DNA from: an uncultured Bacteroides sp.
GTDB lineage: Bacteria > Bacteroidota > Bacteroidia > Bacteroidales > Bacteroidaceae
Direction: 5' to 3'
Assembly (NCBI GenBank): GCA_949289345.1
Contig: CASENS010000093.1
Span: forward strand, 1-64,000
Length of the DNA stretch: 64,000 nucleotides
Each line of letters begins with the position of its first letter. The stretch's first letter is position 1. Below the pieces are notes generated by a model, which saw only the letters and a list, made by a program, of their open reading frames with translations, made no database searches and was not told the origin of the DNA. Position numbers and translations under genes: made by a program. Of this stretch, positions 25,038 through 33,150 are shown one piece after another.

Positions 25038-26351
25038 TTACTTCAGTCGCTTTTTCATCCACTCGATAGAGGCGCGGTTGGTCTCTGCAAATCGCCAATG
25101 ACCGGATACGGGAGTAATGACTACTTCTTTCGGTGCTTTTATACTGTTGATTACGGCCGTGATAGACGTTGGCGAACAGGTCTCGTCGTTGTAGCCATAG
25201 GAATAGAACCCCGGGACAGTCAGTTGGCGGGCAAAGTTCACCACGTCATAATAGGATAAGGTACGTACAGCTGTTTCTGGCGTGGTTGGTAGCTGTCGTT
25301 CACCGACTTGATGCGAACTGAAAATCTTAGGCCATCCGCCGGCTCTTCCTTCCAAGAAGCCGTTCATGTCGCTCAACGCAGGATAGAAAGGCGCTAAGAA
25401 AGTTACTTTTTTGTTCAGCATTGCCGTTACTATTGTCAGTGCACCGCCCTGTGAGCCACCGGAAACGCCGACATTACACCCGTCGAACTCCGGCAGAGAG
25501 CATAGAAAATCTATGGCACGGGCGCAACCGACATAGACATCCTTATAATAATAGTCTTCAGGAGTCTCCAATCCCCGGTACATGTAATTTTCCACTGCTT
25601 TTTGCCCTTGCTTGTACTCTTCTTCCGGAAGTTCGGGCGAAAGCCCATGTATTTCTATTTTCAAGGAGATAAATCCTTCACGGGCATAATCATATTCCGG
25701 TACTATCCGCTTGGATCCGGCACCGGGAGGGTAGAGAATGACGGGATGCTTTCCTTCCGCTTTGGGCTTTATAAGATAGCCGTAGATGCAACGTCCGTCT
25801 TCACCGCAATTAATTTTCACCAAGGACACTTCGGCAAAGTCTGTGTCACGGTGCGGAAGGCGTGTGACAACCGGCTCCATGGGTATGTTCTTATCGGCAT
25901 CTTCCAATACATGCCGCCAAAAGTCAGTGAAATCCTTCGGACAGGGGATGACCGGACGTATCAGCTCCGGAGCAAAAGCTACTTTTACGATGTCTTTATA
26001 CTCCTTGCCTTCCACAAGGAAGCGAAACCGGCATGTGCGGAATCCCGGTTCATGGGCGGTTCCAACAGGAAGTTCCACCGAACCGTTGTGGAAACAGAGA
26101 CTGTCTACATAGTCGGGGGATTGCATTTCGGGGCCACAGGTGACATATACCTTCACACCGTCCAAGGCACGGCCGGCCACATTGGCTTGCAGACGCACAC
26201 TTGCCTGTTCCCCCAAAGCATAAACACGGTCGCCATGGTTAGTGACAGGCAGATATTCCACGTAGGGACGAGGAGCCGGAGTGATTTGAGACCACATAGG
26301 CACCGGAAGCAGACTCAGACACAGGCCGAGCAGAAAGTTTCGTCTTTTCAT
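25038..26351 (-). CDS. Secreted acetylxylan-esterase-like hydrolase (CE7/AXE1)
   Basis: The 437-residue protein begins with a signal peptide (MKRRNFLLGLCLSLLPVPMWS). A ~100-residue N-terminal beta domain is followed by the CE7 alpha/beta-hydrolase fold: RGLETPEDYYYKDVYVG, nucleophile Ser in VGVSGGSQGGALT, Asp in YGYNDETCSPT and His near the end in PVSGHWRF. CE7 enzymes remove acetyl groups from xylo-oligosaccharides and other small esters. It is monocistronic, 71 bp after the biotin operon, with a -7-like box TACTTTTA at 26383-26390. It may assist the glycan genes at 31.6-44 kb, but no shared regulation is visible. Confidence 0.9.
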   Translation of the reverse strand: MKRRNFLLGLCLSLLPVPMWSQITPAPRPYVEYLPVTNHGDRVYALGEQASVRLQANVAGRALDGVKVYVTCGPEMQSPDYVDSLCFHNGSVELPVGTAHEPGFRTCRFRFLVEGKEYKDIVKVAFAPELIRPVIPCPKDFTDFWRHVLEDADKNIPMEPVVTRLPHRDTDFAEVSLVKINCGEDGRCIYGYLIKPKAEGKHPVILYPPGAGSKRIVPEYDYAREGFISLKIEIHGLSPELPEEEYKQGQKAVENYMYRGLETPEDYYYKDVYVGCARAIDFLCSLPEFDGCNVGVSGGSQGGALTIVTAMLNKKVTFLAPFYPALSDMNGFLEGRAGGWPKIFSSHQVGERQLPTTPETAVRTLSYYDVVNFARQLTVPGFYSYGYNDETCSPTSITAVINSIKAPKEVVITPVSGHWRFAETNRASIEWMKKRLK

Positions 26352-26422
26352 ACACTATCAGTCATTTGTTCAATTTGTCGGGTAAAAGTAATCTTTATTT
26401 AGTTTATGCGCAAGTATTTTGC

Positions 26423-27175
26423 TCATTTCTGTGTTACTACGTACACCGGATGATAAGTCAGCGATACACCACCATCGGTCTTGAACCGTTCGAAGTAGCT
26501 TTCTGTAAAAGTGGTGAGACGTCCTCGGCTCCAGGTATGTCCACTTGTTCCCGTTACTCCTGTCATGCGCAGATGGCGGAGTATGTCTATGGGGGTGGGG
26601 AATGTCAACGTTACTTCTTCTTCATCCATGCGGAGTATGTGAAAGCCTGCCCGGCTTAACCATGTTTCCAGTTCTTGAAGTGACGGGTAGGCGAGGCCTT
26701 TGCCGGTCAATTCGCGTATTTCGTACAGGTTGTTTCCTCCGAATGTGCTGAAGGCCAGTATTCCTTTGTCCGCAAGCAAGGATTGGGAACGTTGGAAGAA
26801 GCGGTTTGGCGAGTCGAACCATTGCAGTGTTGAGCAGGAAGTCAGCAGGTTCAGTCCGCCGGGCAGGGGGCATGTTTCCGCATCGCCTGGCGTAAAGGTT
26901 ACGCCATGATGTGCGGTGAGGTTTCTCAAGCAAAGTTCCATCTCCGGGCAGAGGTCATTCAAGTAAAGCAGTTCGGGATGCCACGTCTCGTAGAGCAGGC
27001 TTGAATACAGTCCGGTGCCGCACCCGAACTCTACGACCCGACGAGGCAAGAAGTCCGGCAGGACGGATTGTATGCGGGCCATCATGCGTTCGGCCACCTG
27101 TTGTTGCACCCGTGCCTCCCGGCTGTACGTGGCACGGGCGCGGGCAAATCGTTCGGCTATCAGTCGTTTGTCCAT
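26423..27175 (-). CDS. bioC: Malonyl-ACP O-methyltransferase
   Basis: The 250-residue SAM-dependent methyltransferase has motif I VVEFGCGTGLYSS (about 47-59), followed by LNDLCPEME and LLTSCSTLQWFD, which fit BioC. BioC methylates malonyl-ACP so that the fatty acid machinery can extend it to pimeloyl-ACP methyl ester. It is the last gene of the biotin operon and overlaps bioG by 16 bp. Dethiobiotin synthetase (bioD), which often follows in related genomes, is absent here; the esterase gene comes next. Confidence 0.9.
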   Translation of the reverse strand: MDKRLIAERFARARATYSREARVQQQVAERMMARIQSVLPDFLPRRVVEFGCGTGLYSSLLYETWHPELLYLNDLCPEMELCLRNLTAHHGVTFTPGDAETCPLPGGLNLLTSCSTLQWFDSPNRFFQRSQSLLADKGILAFSTFGGNNLYEIRELTGKGLAYPSLQELETWLSRAGFHILRMDEEEVTLTFPTPIDILRHLRMTGVTGTSGHTWSRGRLTTFTESYFERFKTDGGVSLTYHPVYVVTQK

Positions 27176-27825
27176 CGGGCTTGCAGGTAATGATGGAACA
27201 TGGGTTCGTGGTAATGGGCGCAGGGTACTTCACGGACGGATGTGCCCGCCTCGCGCCAGGCTGCTGACTGGTTGGCGGGAGGGATGATGCGGTCGTCCGT
27301 GCCCACTACAGCTTCTGTCCAATTCCAACGCGGGGCGGGCAGGGAAGCGTCTTGCTTGGCTATCGAGGCCAGTTCCTCACGTAGCTCTTCCACCGGGCGG
27401 CGGGGCGTGATGTCGAGGAAGGCGCGGAAGGCGGCGCTGTCGGCGCACATGCGTCGCAGGAACTTGTGGAGCGATGCCCCGCACAGTCCTTCCAGCGTGC
27501 CCCAGTACGTGGCGGGCGGTATGCCCCGGCGCCCGTCGATGGGGAAGGGAGTGCCGTTGAGGGCCACGCGGGTGCGGACGTTCCCGCCAAGGCGGGAGCC
27601 TACGTGCGAGGCCGCCCATACGCCCATCGACCAGCCTACGACGTGTATCTCATCGTAGCGGTTTACGAAGTCCGTGTCCATGTCCAGCGTACGGTAATCG
27701 TAGCACACCAGGTAGTCTGTTCCTTGGGGACGATAGTGCCGGAAGGGGGTCTCGTCGCACGCCCATCCGGCAAAGAAGACGAGGAGGCGCGGATAATTCT
27801 CCTCCACTATATATACTTGTTTCAT
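27160..27825 (-). CDS. bioG: Pimeloyl-ACP methyl ester esterase of the BioG (DUF452) type
   Basis: The start at 27825 (MKQVYIVEENYPRLLVFFAGW) was chosen because its ATG overlaps the bioF stop as ATGA and because the preceding open sequence is antisense-like proline/arginine-rich shadow. The 221-residue protein matches BioG: FFAGWACDE near the N-terminus, nucleophile Ser in VVGWSMGVWAA (about 71-81), Asp in VVGTDDRIIPP and His in CAHYHEPMF. It cleaves the methyl ester once the pimeloyl chain is complete, closing the BioC-BioG route. It lies between bioF and bioC in a tightly overlapping operon. Confidence 0.9.
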   Translation of the reverse strand: MKQVYIVEENYPRLLVFFAGWACDETPFRHYRPQGTDYLVCYDYRTLDMDTDFVNRYDEIHVVGWSMGVWAASHVGSRLGGNVRTRVALNGTPFPIDGRRGIPPATYWGTLEGLCGASLHKFLRRMCADSAAFRAFLDITPRRPVEELREELASIAKQDASLPAPRWNWTEAVVGTDDRIIPPANQSAAWREAGTSVREVPCAHYHEPMFHHYLQARWTND

Positions 27826-28991
27826 AGGTCTTGCAGGTGTTTGATGAGTGACGCGGTTTCTTCGTCCGTCAGGTCGGCGCGCAGGGAGAGGCGCAGGCGG
27901 GATGTCCCTACGGGCACCGTGGGCGGACGTACGGGCAGCACGTAGAACCCGTGGCGTTGAAGGGCTCCGGCCTTCAGTACGGCTTCGGAACTCTCGCCCA
28001 CGAGGATGGGAATGATGTGGCTGGACGACAAGTCCGGCACTTCCCGTGCGTGCAGTGCCTGGTGAACACGGTCCGACAGGGTGGCGAGGCGTTTCCTGCG
28101 CCGCTCCATCCGGACGAGGCGACGGAGGACGAACAGCGTCCATGCCACGCTGACCGGAGGCAGGGCGGTGGTGAAGATGAAGGGGCGCATACGGTTCACC
28201 AGCAGCTCGCGCGCTGTGCGGCCGCACACCACGAACGCGCCTTCCGAAGCGGCGGCCTTGCCGAAGGTGCCCACCAGGAAGTCGATGTCGGGGATGACGC
28301 CTTGCTCCTCGGCGCAGCCCAGGCCGCGCTTGCCCCGCAGCCCGAAGGCGTGCGCCTCGTCCACGTAGAGCAGTGTGCCGGGGTAGCGCCGCTTCAGTGC
28401 CGCCAGTTGCCCGAGGGGCGCTTCGTCACCGTCCATGCTGAAGATGCTTTCGGTGACGATAAGGGTGCGTTTGCGCGTGGGCGCATATTCGTGCAGCATC
28501 CGCTCCAGGTGGTTAAGGTCGTTGTGTCGGTAGCGCAGGTAGCGGGCCGTGCCCAGCTTCAGACCGTCGATGAGGCTGGCGTGCACCAGCTTGTCGGCCA
28601 GTACCAGCGTGTCGGCGTCCGCCACGGCGGGCAGGATGCCCGTGTTGGCGTGGTAACCGCAACCCGTCACCAAGGCGGCTTCCCTGCCGTAGAGGCGGGC
28701 CAGCTCCGCTTCCAGCTCATCGTGGACGGGGAAGTTGCCCGTCAGCAGGCGGGAGGATGAGGACGAGGGGATGAACGTCTCCGGCGTCAGTGTGCCGAGG
28801 AACTCGCTCCGCAGGTCCGTGTCCGCCGCCAGGCCCAGGTAGTCGTTGGACGACAGGTTGAGCATCCGCCTCCCTTCCGCCGTGACGTGGCGTCCGTCGT
28901 GCGTCAGTCGGGGGATGCGGCGCAGGTTGCCTTCCGCGGCCAGTCGCTCCAGCGTGCGGCGCATGTATTCGTAGTCGTTTTCTTTCGTCAT
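27822..28991 (-). CDS. bioF: 8-amino-7-oxononanoate synthase
   Basis: The 389-residue PLP enzyme joins pimeloyl-ACP and alanine. The PLP lysine is in VGTFGKAAASEGAF, and the motifs SSNDYLGLA, VDEAHAFGLRGKRG and TGCGYHANTG fit the family. The start at 28991 (MTKENDYEYM) fits the family's length; an upstream in-frame ATG at 29045 would run back into the palindromes before the gene. Its stop overlaps the bioG start by 4 bp. Local G+C is high: 40 of 60 bases at 28801-28860. Confidence 0.93.
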   Translation of the reverse strand: MTKENDYEYMRRTLERLAAEGNLRRIPRLTHDGRHVTAEGRRMLNLSSNDYLGLAADTDLRSEFLGTLTPETFIPSSSSSRLLTGNFPVHDELEAELARLYGREAALVTGCGYHANTGILPAVADADTLVLADKLVHASLIDGLKLGTARYLRYRHNDLNHLERMLHEYAPTRKRTLIVTESIFSMDGDEAPLGQLAALKRRYPGTLLYVDEAHAFGLRGKRGLGCAEEQGVIPDIDFLVGTFGKAAASEGAFVVCGRTARELLVNRMRPFIFTTALPPVSVAWTLFVLRRLVRMERRRKRLATLSDRVHQALHAREVPDLSSSHIIPILVGESSEAVLKAGALQRHGFYVLPVRPPTVPVGTSRLRLSLRADLTDEETASLIKHLQDL

Positions 28992-29039
28992 AGTCTTTAT
29001 TGTATGTAATGGACAGGTATGCTTTTTATGACCCGATTT

Positions 29040-29080
29040 GTTCACGGCTCATGAACTAAGGTAGTTCACGGCTCGTGAAC
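29040..29080. repeat. Two-unit palindrome overlapping the bioBA stop codon (family D)
   Basis: GTTCACGGCTCATGAAC (29040-29056) and GTTCACGGCTCGTGAAC (29064-29080) are tandem palindromes 24 bp apart; the second is perfect with a 3-nt centre. The second one supplies the last codons (VHEP) and stop of the bioBA gene. It may be a hairpin that shapes the bioBA-bioF mRNA, or a spacer repeat that has grown into the gene end. Confidence 0.5.
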
Positions 29081-31513
29081 TGAACCGTCATGCGGAACCG
29101 GCATTTCGGCCACAATCTTCACTAACCCGCGGGTCAGTTTGCTGAGTTGTTCCGGTTCGATGATGAAGGGCGGCATCACGTAGACCAGCCTTCCGAAGGG
29201 GCGTACCCAGATGCCTTCCTCCACGAAGCGGCGCTGCATGCGGGCCATGTCCACGGGGCGGCGCGTCTCGACGACGCCGATGGCGCCCAGCACGCGCACG
29301 TCCGCCACTTGGGGGAGTTGGCGCGCCGGAGCCAGTTCCTTCCGCAGCTGGGCTTCGATGCGGCTCACCCGTCCCTGCCAGTCGTATTCCGGCGAGGTGA
29401 GCAGGCGGATGGAGGCGCAGGCACAGGCGCAGGCCAGCGGATTGCCCATGAAGGTGGGGCCGTGCATGAAGCATCCGGGGGCGTGGCCGGAGATGGTGTC
29501 TGCCACTTCGTTGGTGGCCAGTACGGCGGAGAGCGTCATGTATCCGCCCGTGAGAGCCTTGCCTACGCACATGATGTCCGGCTCCACCCCGGCGTGTTCC
29601 CAGGCGAAGAGGCGCCCGGTGCGGCCGAATCCGGTGGCTATTTCGTCGAAGATGAGCAGCAGCCCGTGTTCGCGGCACAGGCGGGCGGCTTCCACAAGGT
29701 ATTGCGGGTGGTAGAACCACATGCCTCCCGCTCCTTGCACAATGGGTTCGAGGATAAGTGCGGCCAGCTCGTCGCGGTGCTGTCCGATGGTCTCCCGCAG
29801 GGGCGCGATGTCCTTGGGGTCCCATTCCCCGCCGAAGCGGGAACGTGGTCTGGGCACGAAGTGGCGCACGGGCAGGGCGGAACCGAAGAGTGCGTGCATG
29901 CCAGTGACGGGGTCGCATACGGACATGGCGTTCCACGTGTCGCCGTGGTAGCCCGAGCGTATGGTGACGAAGTTCGTCTTGCGTGCCACGCCCCGTGCGT
30001 ACCAGTATTGCACGGCCATCTTCATGGCCACTTCCACTGCCACCGAGCCGCTGTCGGCATAGAATATCTTCTGCATGGATGGCGGCACGAGGGGCAGGAG
30101 CAGGCGGCCCAGTTCGATGGCGGGGTCGTGCGTCAGGCCGCCGAACATGACGTGCGCCATGCGGCCGAGTTGCTCCTTTACGGCATGGTTCAGCACGGGG
30201 TGATTGTAGCCGTGCACCTGGCACCACCACGATGACATGCCCTCTACCAAGGTCTCGCCCGACTGGAGCGTAATGGTGGCTCCTGCGGCGGACTTCACTT
30301 TATAGACGGGCAGGGGGTCGCTGGTGGACGTGTAGGGATGCCACAGGTGCAGGCGGTCGAATGAGGAGGCGCAAAGACTGTATCCCGCCTCACGCGCCAG
30401 CCGCTTGTCCTCTTCCACTTTCGAGCCGAGGGTGGTGAGCAGGTCGCCCACGATGGCGGCGTTTATTCCTATATATAATGCACGGCTTTGCGCCTCCCGG
30501 CTCAGTCGGGTCCTTCCTCCTGCGAAGCGCAGGCAGGCCGACGGATTGATAAAGCGGAAGAGGGCGATGGTGGTGAGTATTTCTTCCTCCGTGAGGGGGG
30601 GCTGATGCTCTAACGGCGTGCCGGGGATGGGGCTGAGGATGTTCAGCGGGATGGATTGTACGCCTAAACCGCGTAGGGTGAAGGCCAGCTCGACGCGCTG
30701 TTCCATCGTCTCGCCCATTCCGATGATTCCTCCGCTGCATATGTCCATGCCTGCACGTCGGGCGGCTTCTAAGGTGCGCGTCTTGTCCGCTTGCGTGTGT
30801 GTGGAGCAAAGGGTGGGGAAGTAGCTGGGGGTGGTCTCCAAGTTGCAGTGATAGCGTGTCACGCCGGCTTCGTGGAGTGCTCGCAGGTCGTCTTCATCCA
30901 TTAAGCCCAAGGAGGCGCACAGATGTATGGAGGAGTGGCGGCGCAGGTGGCGCACCGTTTCACAGAGTCGGGCTATTTGACGTTTCGATGGTTTCCGTCC
31001 GCTGGTGACAAGGGAGAATCGCTGTACACCCTGTTCTTCGTTGGCGCGGGCGTGGCTGAGGCATTCTTCAGCGGGCAGCAGGTCGTAGGTGTCGGCCTGC
31101 GTGTGGTAGTGGGAGGATTGCGCGCACCATCGGCAGTCTTCGGGACATCGGCCCGACTTGGCATTGACGATGGAGCAAAGGTCGAATTCGCGTGGGGCGC
31201 ACGCTTGGGTAATCTCGTGGGCGGCTTGGTAAAGCGCACCCCGTTCGGCGTGACGGGCCAGCCATGCCGCTTCTTCGGGCGACAGGTCTTGGCCTGCCAG
31301 CACCTGCTGTTTCAGGAGTTCAATAGTCATATAGGATGGTGTGTTGGGCAAATCCGGCGTGTTTGCCTGCTTGCTCAAGGACCGGTCCGCCACACGCTTC
31401 GTCAGGTGGCCGATGGTCACTTCCCGTCCCATGCTTACAAAGGCGGCATAGCGTTTGTGGCTCCAGCGGCGGAAGCGCAGGGCGGTGTGCGGTTGTATGG
31501 GTCTTTTCTTCAC
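29066..31513 (-). CDS. bioBA: Fused biotin synthase and DAPA aminotransferase (BioB-BioA)
   Basis: One 815-residue frame holds two enzymes. Residues about 62-378 are BioB: radical-SAM cysteines Cys123, Cys127 and Cys130 ([13 protein letters not shown]), then [23 protein letters not shown] and CLRFAGGR. Residues about 385-815 are Bio[31 protein letters not shown] and PLP Lys652 ([11 protein letters not shown]). They catalyse the last step (sulfur insertion) and an earlier transamination of biotin synthesis. The first 61 residues are extra: basic and aromatic ([13 protein letters not shown]...), no match to BioB. The frame opens with GTG at 31513, close to the promoter; an internal ATG at residue 62 (MTIELLKQQ) could also start BioB. 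Confidence 0.92.
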   Translation of the reverse strand: MKKRPIQPHTALRFRRWSHKRYAAFVSMGREVTIGHLTKRVADRSLSKQANTPDLPNTPSYMTIELLKQQVLAGQDLSPEEAAWLARHAERGALYQAAHEITQACAPREFDLCSIVNAKSGRCPEDCRWCAQSSHYHTQADTYDLLPAEECLSHARANEEQGVQRFSLVTSGRKPSKRQIARLCETVRHLRRHSSIHLCASLGLMDEDDLRALHEAGVTRYHCNLETTPSYFPTLCSTHTQADKTRTLEAARRAGMDICSGGIIGMGETMEQRVELAFTLRGLGVQSIPLNILSPIPGTPLEHQPPLTEEEILTTIALFRFINPSACLRFAGGRTRLSREAQSRALYIGINAAIVGDLLTTLGSKVEEDKRLAREAGYSLCASSFDRLHLWHPYTSTSDPLPVYKVKSAAGATITLQSGETLVEGMSSWWCQVHGYNHPVLNHAVKEQLGRMAHVMFGGLTHDPAIELGRLLLPLVPPSMQKIFYADSGSVAVEVAMKMAVQYWYARGVARKTNFVTIRSGYHGDTWNAMSVCDPVTGMHALFGSALPVRHFVPRPRSRFGGEWDPKDIAPLRETIGQHRDELAALILEPIVQGAGGMWFYHPQYLVEAARLCREHGLLLIFDEIATGFGRTGRLFAWEHAGVEPDIMCVGKALTGGYMTLSAVLATNEVADTISGHAPGCFMHGPTFMGNPLACACACASIRLLTSPEYDWQGRVSRIEAQLRKELAPARQLPQVADVRVLGAIGVVETRRPVDMARMQRRFVEEGIWVRPFGRLVYVMPPFIIEPEQLSKLTRGLVKIVAEMPVPHDGSVHEP

Positions 31514-31539
31514 GCGGATTTGTTTTTGTTAAGCTGACG

Positions 31540-31571
31540 CAAAGATAAGATAAAGAATTCACACCGCCAAG
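31540..31571 (-). promoter_or_regulatory. Promoter of the biotin operon
   Basis: On the minus strand TATCTTTG (complement of 31540-31547) is an exact -7 box with a TTGG box 20 bp upstream. The transcript would start near 31533, only about 20 nt before the GTG. I saw no clear BirA-type operator. Confidence 0.6.
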
Positions 31572-31580
31572 CGCTTCCCT

Positions 31581-32966
31581 TCATTCTGCATATAGGTTGC
31601 CGATGGTCACATACGTGTTGTCGCTGCCATACACGGTCTTGCTTTTATCGGTCCATTGGGGGCTGATGCCGGTCACTTCGATGGTGAGCGTGTAGTCGCC
31701 TTCAGGTTGGGTAGGGGTAATGAAGCGTATTCCGTTGTCTTTTACCTTGCTGTAAAAGTCTGCTAAAGAAGTGTGTAACGTGTCGCCAGTCCCGTCCTGC
31801 AGGGTCATCCGTGCATAGCCTCCATGTGGATTGGTTTCTCCGGTGACAATGATGCGTGTTCCGTGGAAGTCGGCTTTCAGCACAGCCCCTTTGTCGCGTG
31901 CTTTCCATCCGTTGTCCGCGGCTTCCCACTCATCGGTCATGTCCAGATGTTCGCTTTTTATGCATTGTTTCCCTTCCAAATAGTCAATGGGTTGGAGAGT
32001 CTCGATGTCCCAGCAAGGCCAATAGGTAGGGATGGAGAGTCGTGTGCTGTCTGTGTTAAGCGGTAACCACACGTAGGTAGCGGCCGATGCCTGATGGGGA
32101 TAGGACCAACGGTCGCCCATATATATAGGAATGGTGTCGCCTTCGTGTTTCAAGGGCAACACAAATGTTGATTGAGAATTGTAGGTCAGTGACCCTTCCG
32201 GACAGAACAGTCCCTGTTTGGTCCAAGGGCCGCTGATGGCGGGAGCGGTAAAGTAGAAGTTGTCGTTCTTCTCCCAGCTGGTCAGGTTGGATGTCAGAAG
32301 ATAGTATATTCCATCCTTTTTGAACATGGCAGGCGACTCCTTCATACCTTCCACGTGCGCCACTTTGGCTTCGATAGACTTGTAGTCCTTGCTCAACCGA
32401 TAGATGGAGCCGTGGTGGATGAGGAGATAGCCCGTTCCGTCGGTATCTTGGAAAGTACCCATGTCCCACCGTTTGATGGGCTTGCCGTTGTAGAGCAAGG
32501 GACCTTGCAACTGGTAATCGCCGGTGATTGTCGAACAAGTGGCATAAGCGGTGTAGGGGTCTTTATAACTCAGGTCGTCGGAGTGCATGTACATGACGTA
32601 CTCGCCTGTGCTGGGGCACTTCATCACCTTCACCCGTTCGCCCACCCGGCCGGGACCCATGATGCCATCGGGCTGCACGCGGAGTACGACGTTCTCGAAG
32701 TGCCAGTTCACCAAGTCGTCCGACGAGTAGCAACTGAAGCCAGGGAAGGCATTCGATTCGTCCGACTTCCATTCGCCGAAGAGGTAGTAGCGCCCGTTAT
32801 CTTGTACGATGCAAGCCCCGTGGGCATTGATGATGTTGCCCTGGTCGTCATACCAAGGAACGCCGTTGCAGATAAGACCGGGCTTGGATGCCTGTGTGTC
32901 GGTGTGTGTGGCACGGCCTGCACATCCGGCCAACAATGTAATGCATAGCAAATAAATCAGTTTCAT
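31581..32966 (-). CDS. GH43-family lipoprotein resembling exo-beta-1,3-galactanases (subfamily 24)
   Basis: The 461-residue protein starts with a lipobox (LLCITLLAGC, acylated Cys15), so it is anchored to a membrane, perhaps on the cell surface. Residues about 30-330 form the five-bladed GH43 propeller; NIINAHGACIVQDNGRYYLFGEW is the typical start of the galactan 1,3-beta-galactosidase group, with KESPAMFKKDGIYYL later. Residues about 345-460 are a beta-sandwich (FHGTRIIVTGETNPHGGYAR) like accessory carbohydrate-binding domains. The likely activity is release of galactose from beta-1,3-galactan backbones, as in arabinogalactan. It is the last gene of the SusCD locus. Confidence 0.82.
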   Translation of the reverse strand: MKLIYLLCITLLAGCAGRATHTDTQASKPGLICNGVPWYDDQGNIINAHGACIVQDNGRYYLFGEWKSDESNAFPGFSCYSSDDLVNWHFENVVLRVQPDGIMGPGRVGERVKVMKCPSTGEYVMYMHSDDLSYKDPYTAYATCSTITGDYQLQGPLLYNGKPIKRWDMGTFQDTDGTGYLLIHHGSIYRLSKDYKSIEAKVAHVEGMKESPAMFKKDGIYYLLTSNLTSWEKNDNFYFTAPAISGPWTKQGLFCPEGSLTYNSQSTFVLPLKHEGDTIPIYMGDRWSYPHQASAATYVWLPLNTDSTRLSIPTYWPCWDIETLQPIDYLEGKQCIKSEHLDMTDEWEAADNGWKARDKGAVLKADFHGTRIIVTGETNPHGGYARMTLQDGTGDTLHTSLADFYSKVKDNGIRFITPTQPEGDYTLTIEVTGISPQWTDKSKTVYGSDNTYVTIGNLYAE

Positions 32967-33018
32967 ATTCGATTCCTTTTATTAGGTTGATAATCATTGT
33001 ATTAACAGTTTATTGCAA

Positions 33019-33128
33019 TTTATCGAAGGTAAATTGTTTGTTTATCACTGATAAACTGCGAGTTTAGTCGTACTAAACTGTTAGTTTATCCGTACTAAAC
33101 TAAAAGTTTATCCAGGGTAAACTGAACG
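33019..33128. repeat. 22-bp period palindrome array, family C (five units)
   Basis: Units start at 33019, 33041, 33063, 33085 and 33107, all exactly 22 bp apart. Each is a dyad of the form AGTTTAnnnnnnnTAAACT: GTTTATC/GATAAAC in unit 2, AGTTTAGT/ACTAAACT in unit 3, with matched changes in both arms, and a weaker pairing in unit 4. Further half-units flank it (CAGTTTATTG before, CGTAAACTGC after). It separates the two GH43 genes. Confidence 0.65.
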
Positions 33129-33150
33129 TAAACTGCGGAGTACTGTCTGC

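Noticed and set aside
27825..28227. Longer BioG start in the 355-residue frame opening at 28227
   Set aside because: The added part is proline/arginine-rich antisense-like sequence overlapping bioF; the ATG at 27825 overlaps the bioF stop and gives the family length.
29088..30235. Long frames overlapping bioBA on both strands
   Set aside because: They arise from the high G+C of this region; the BioB and BioA motifs fix the true frame.
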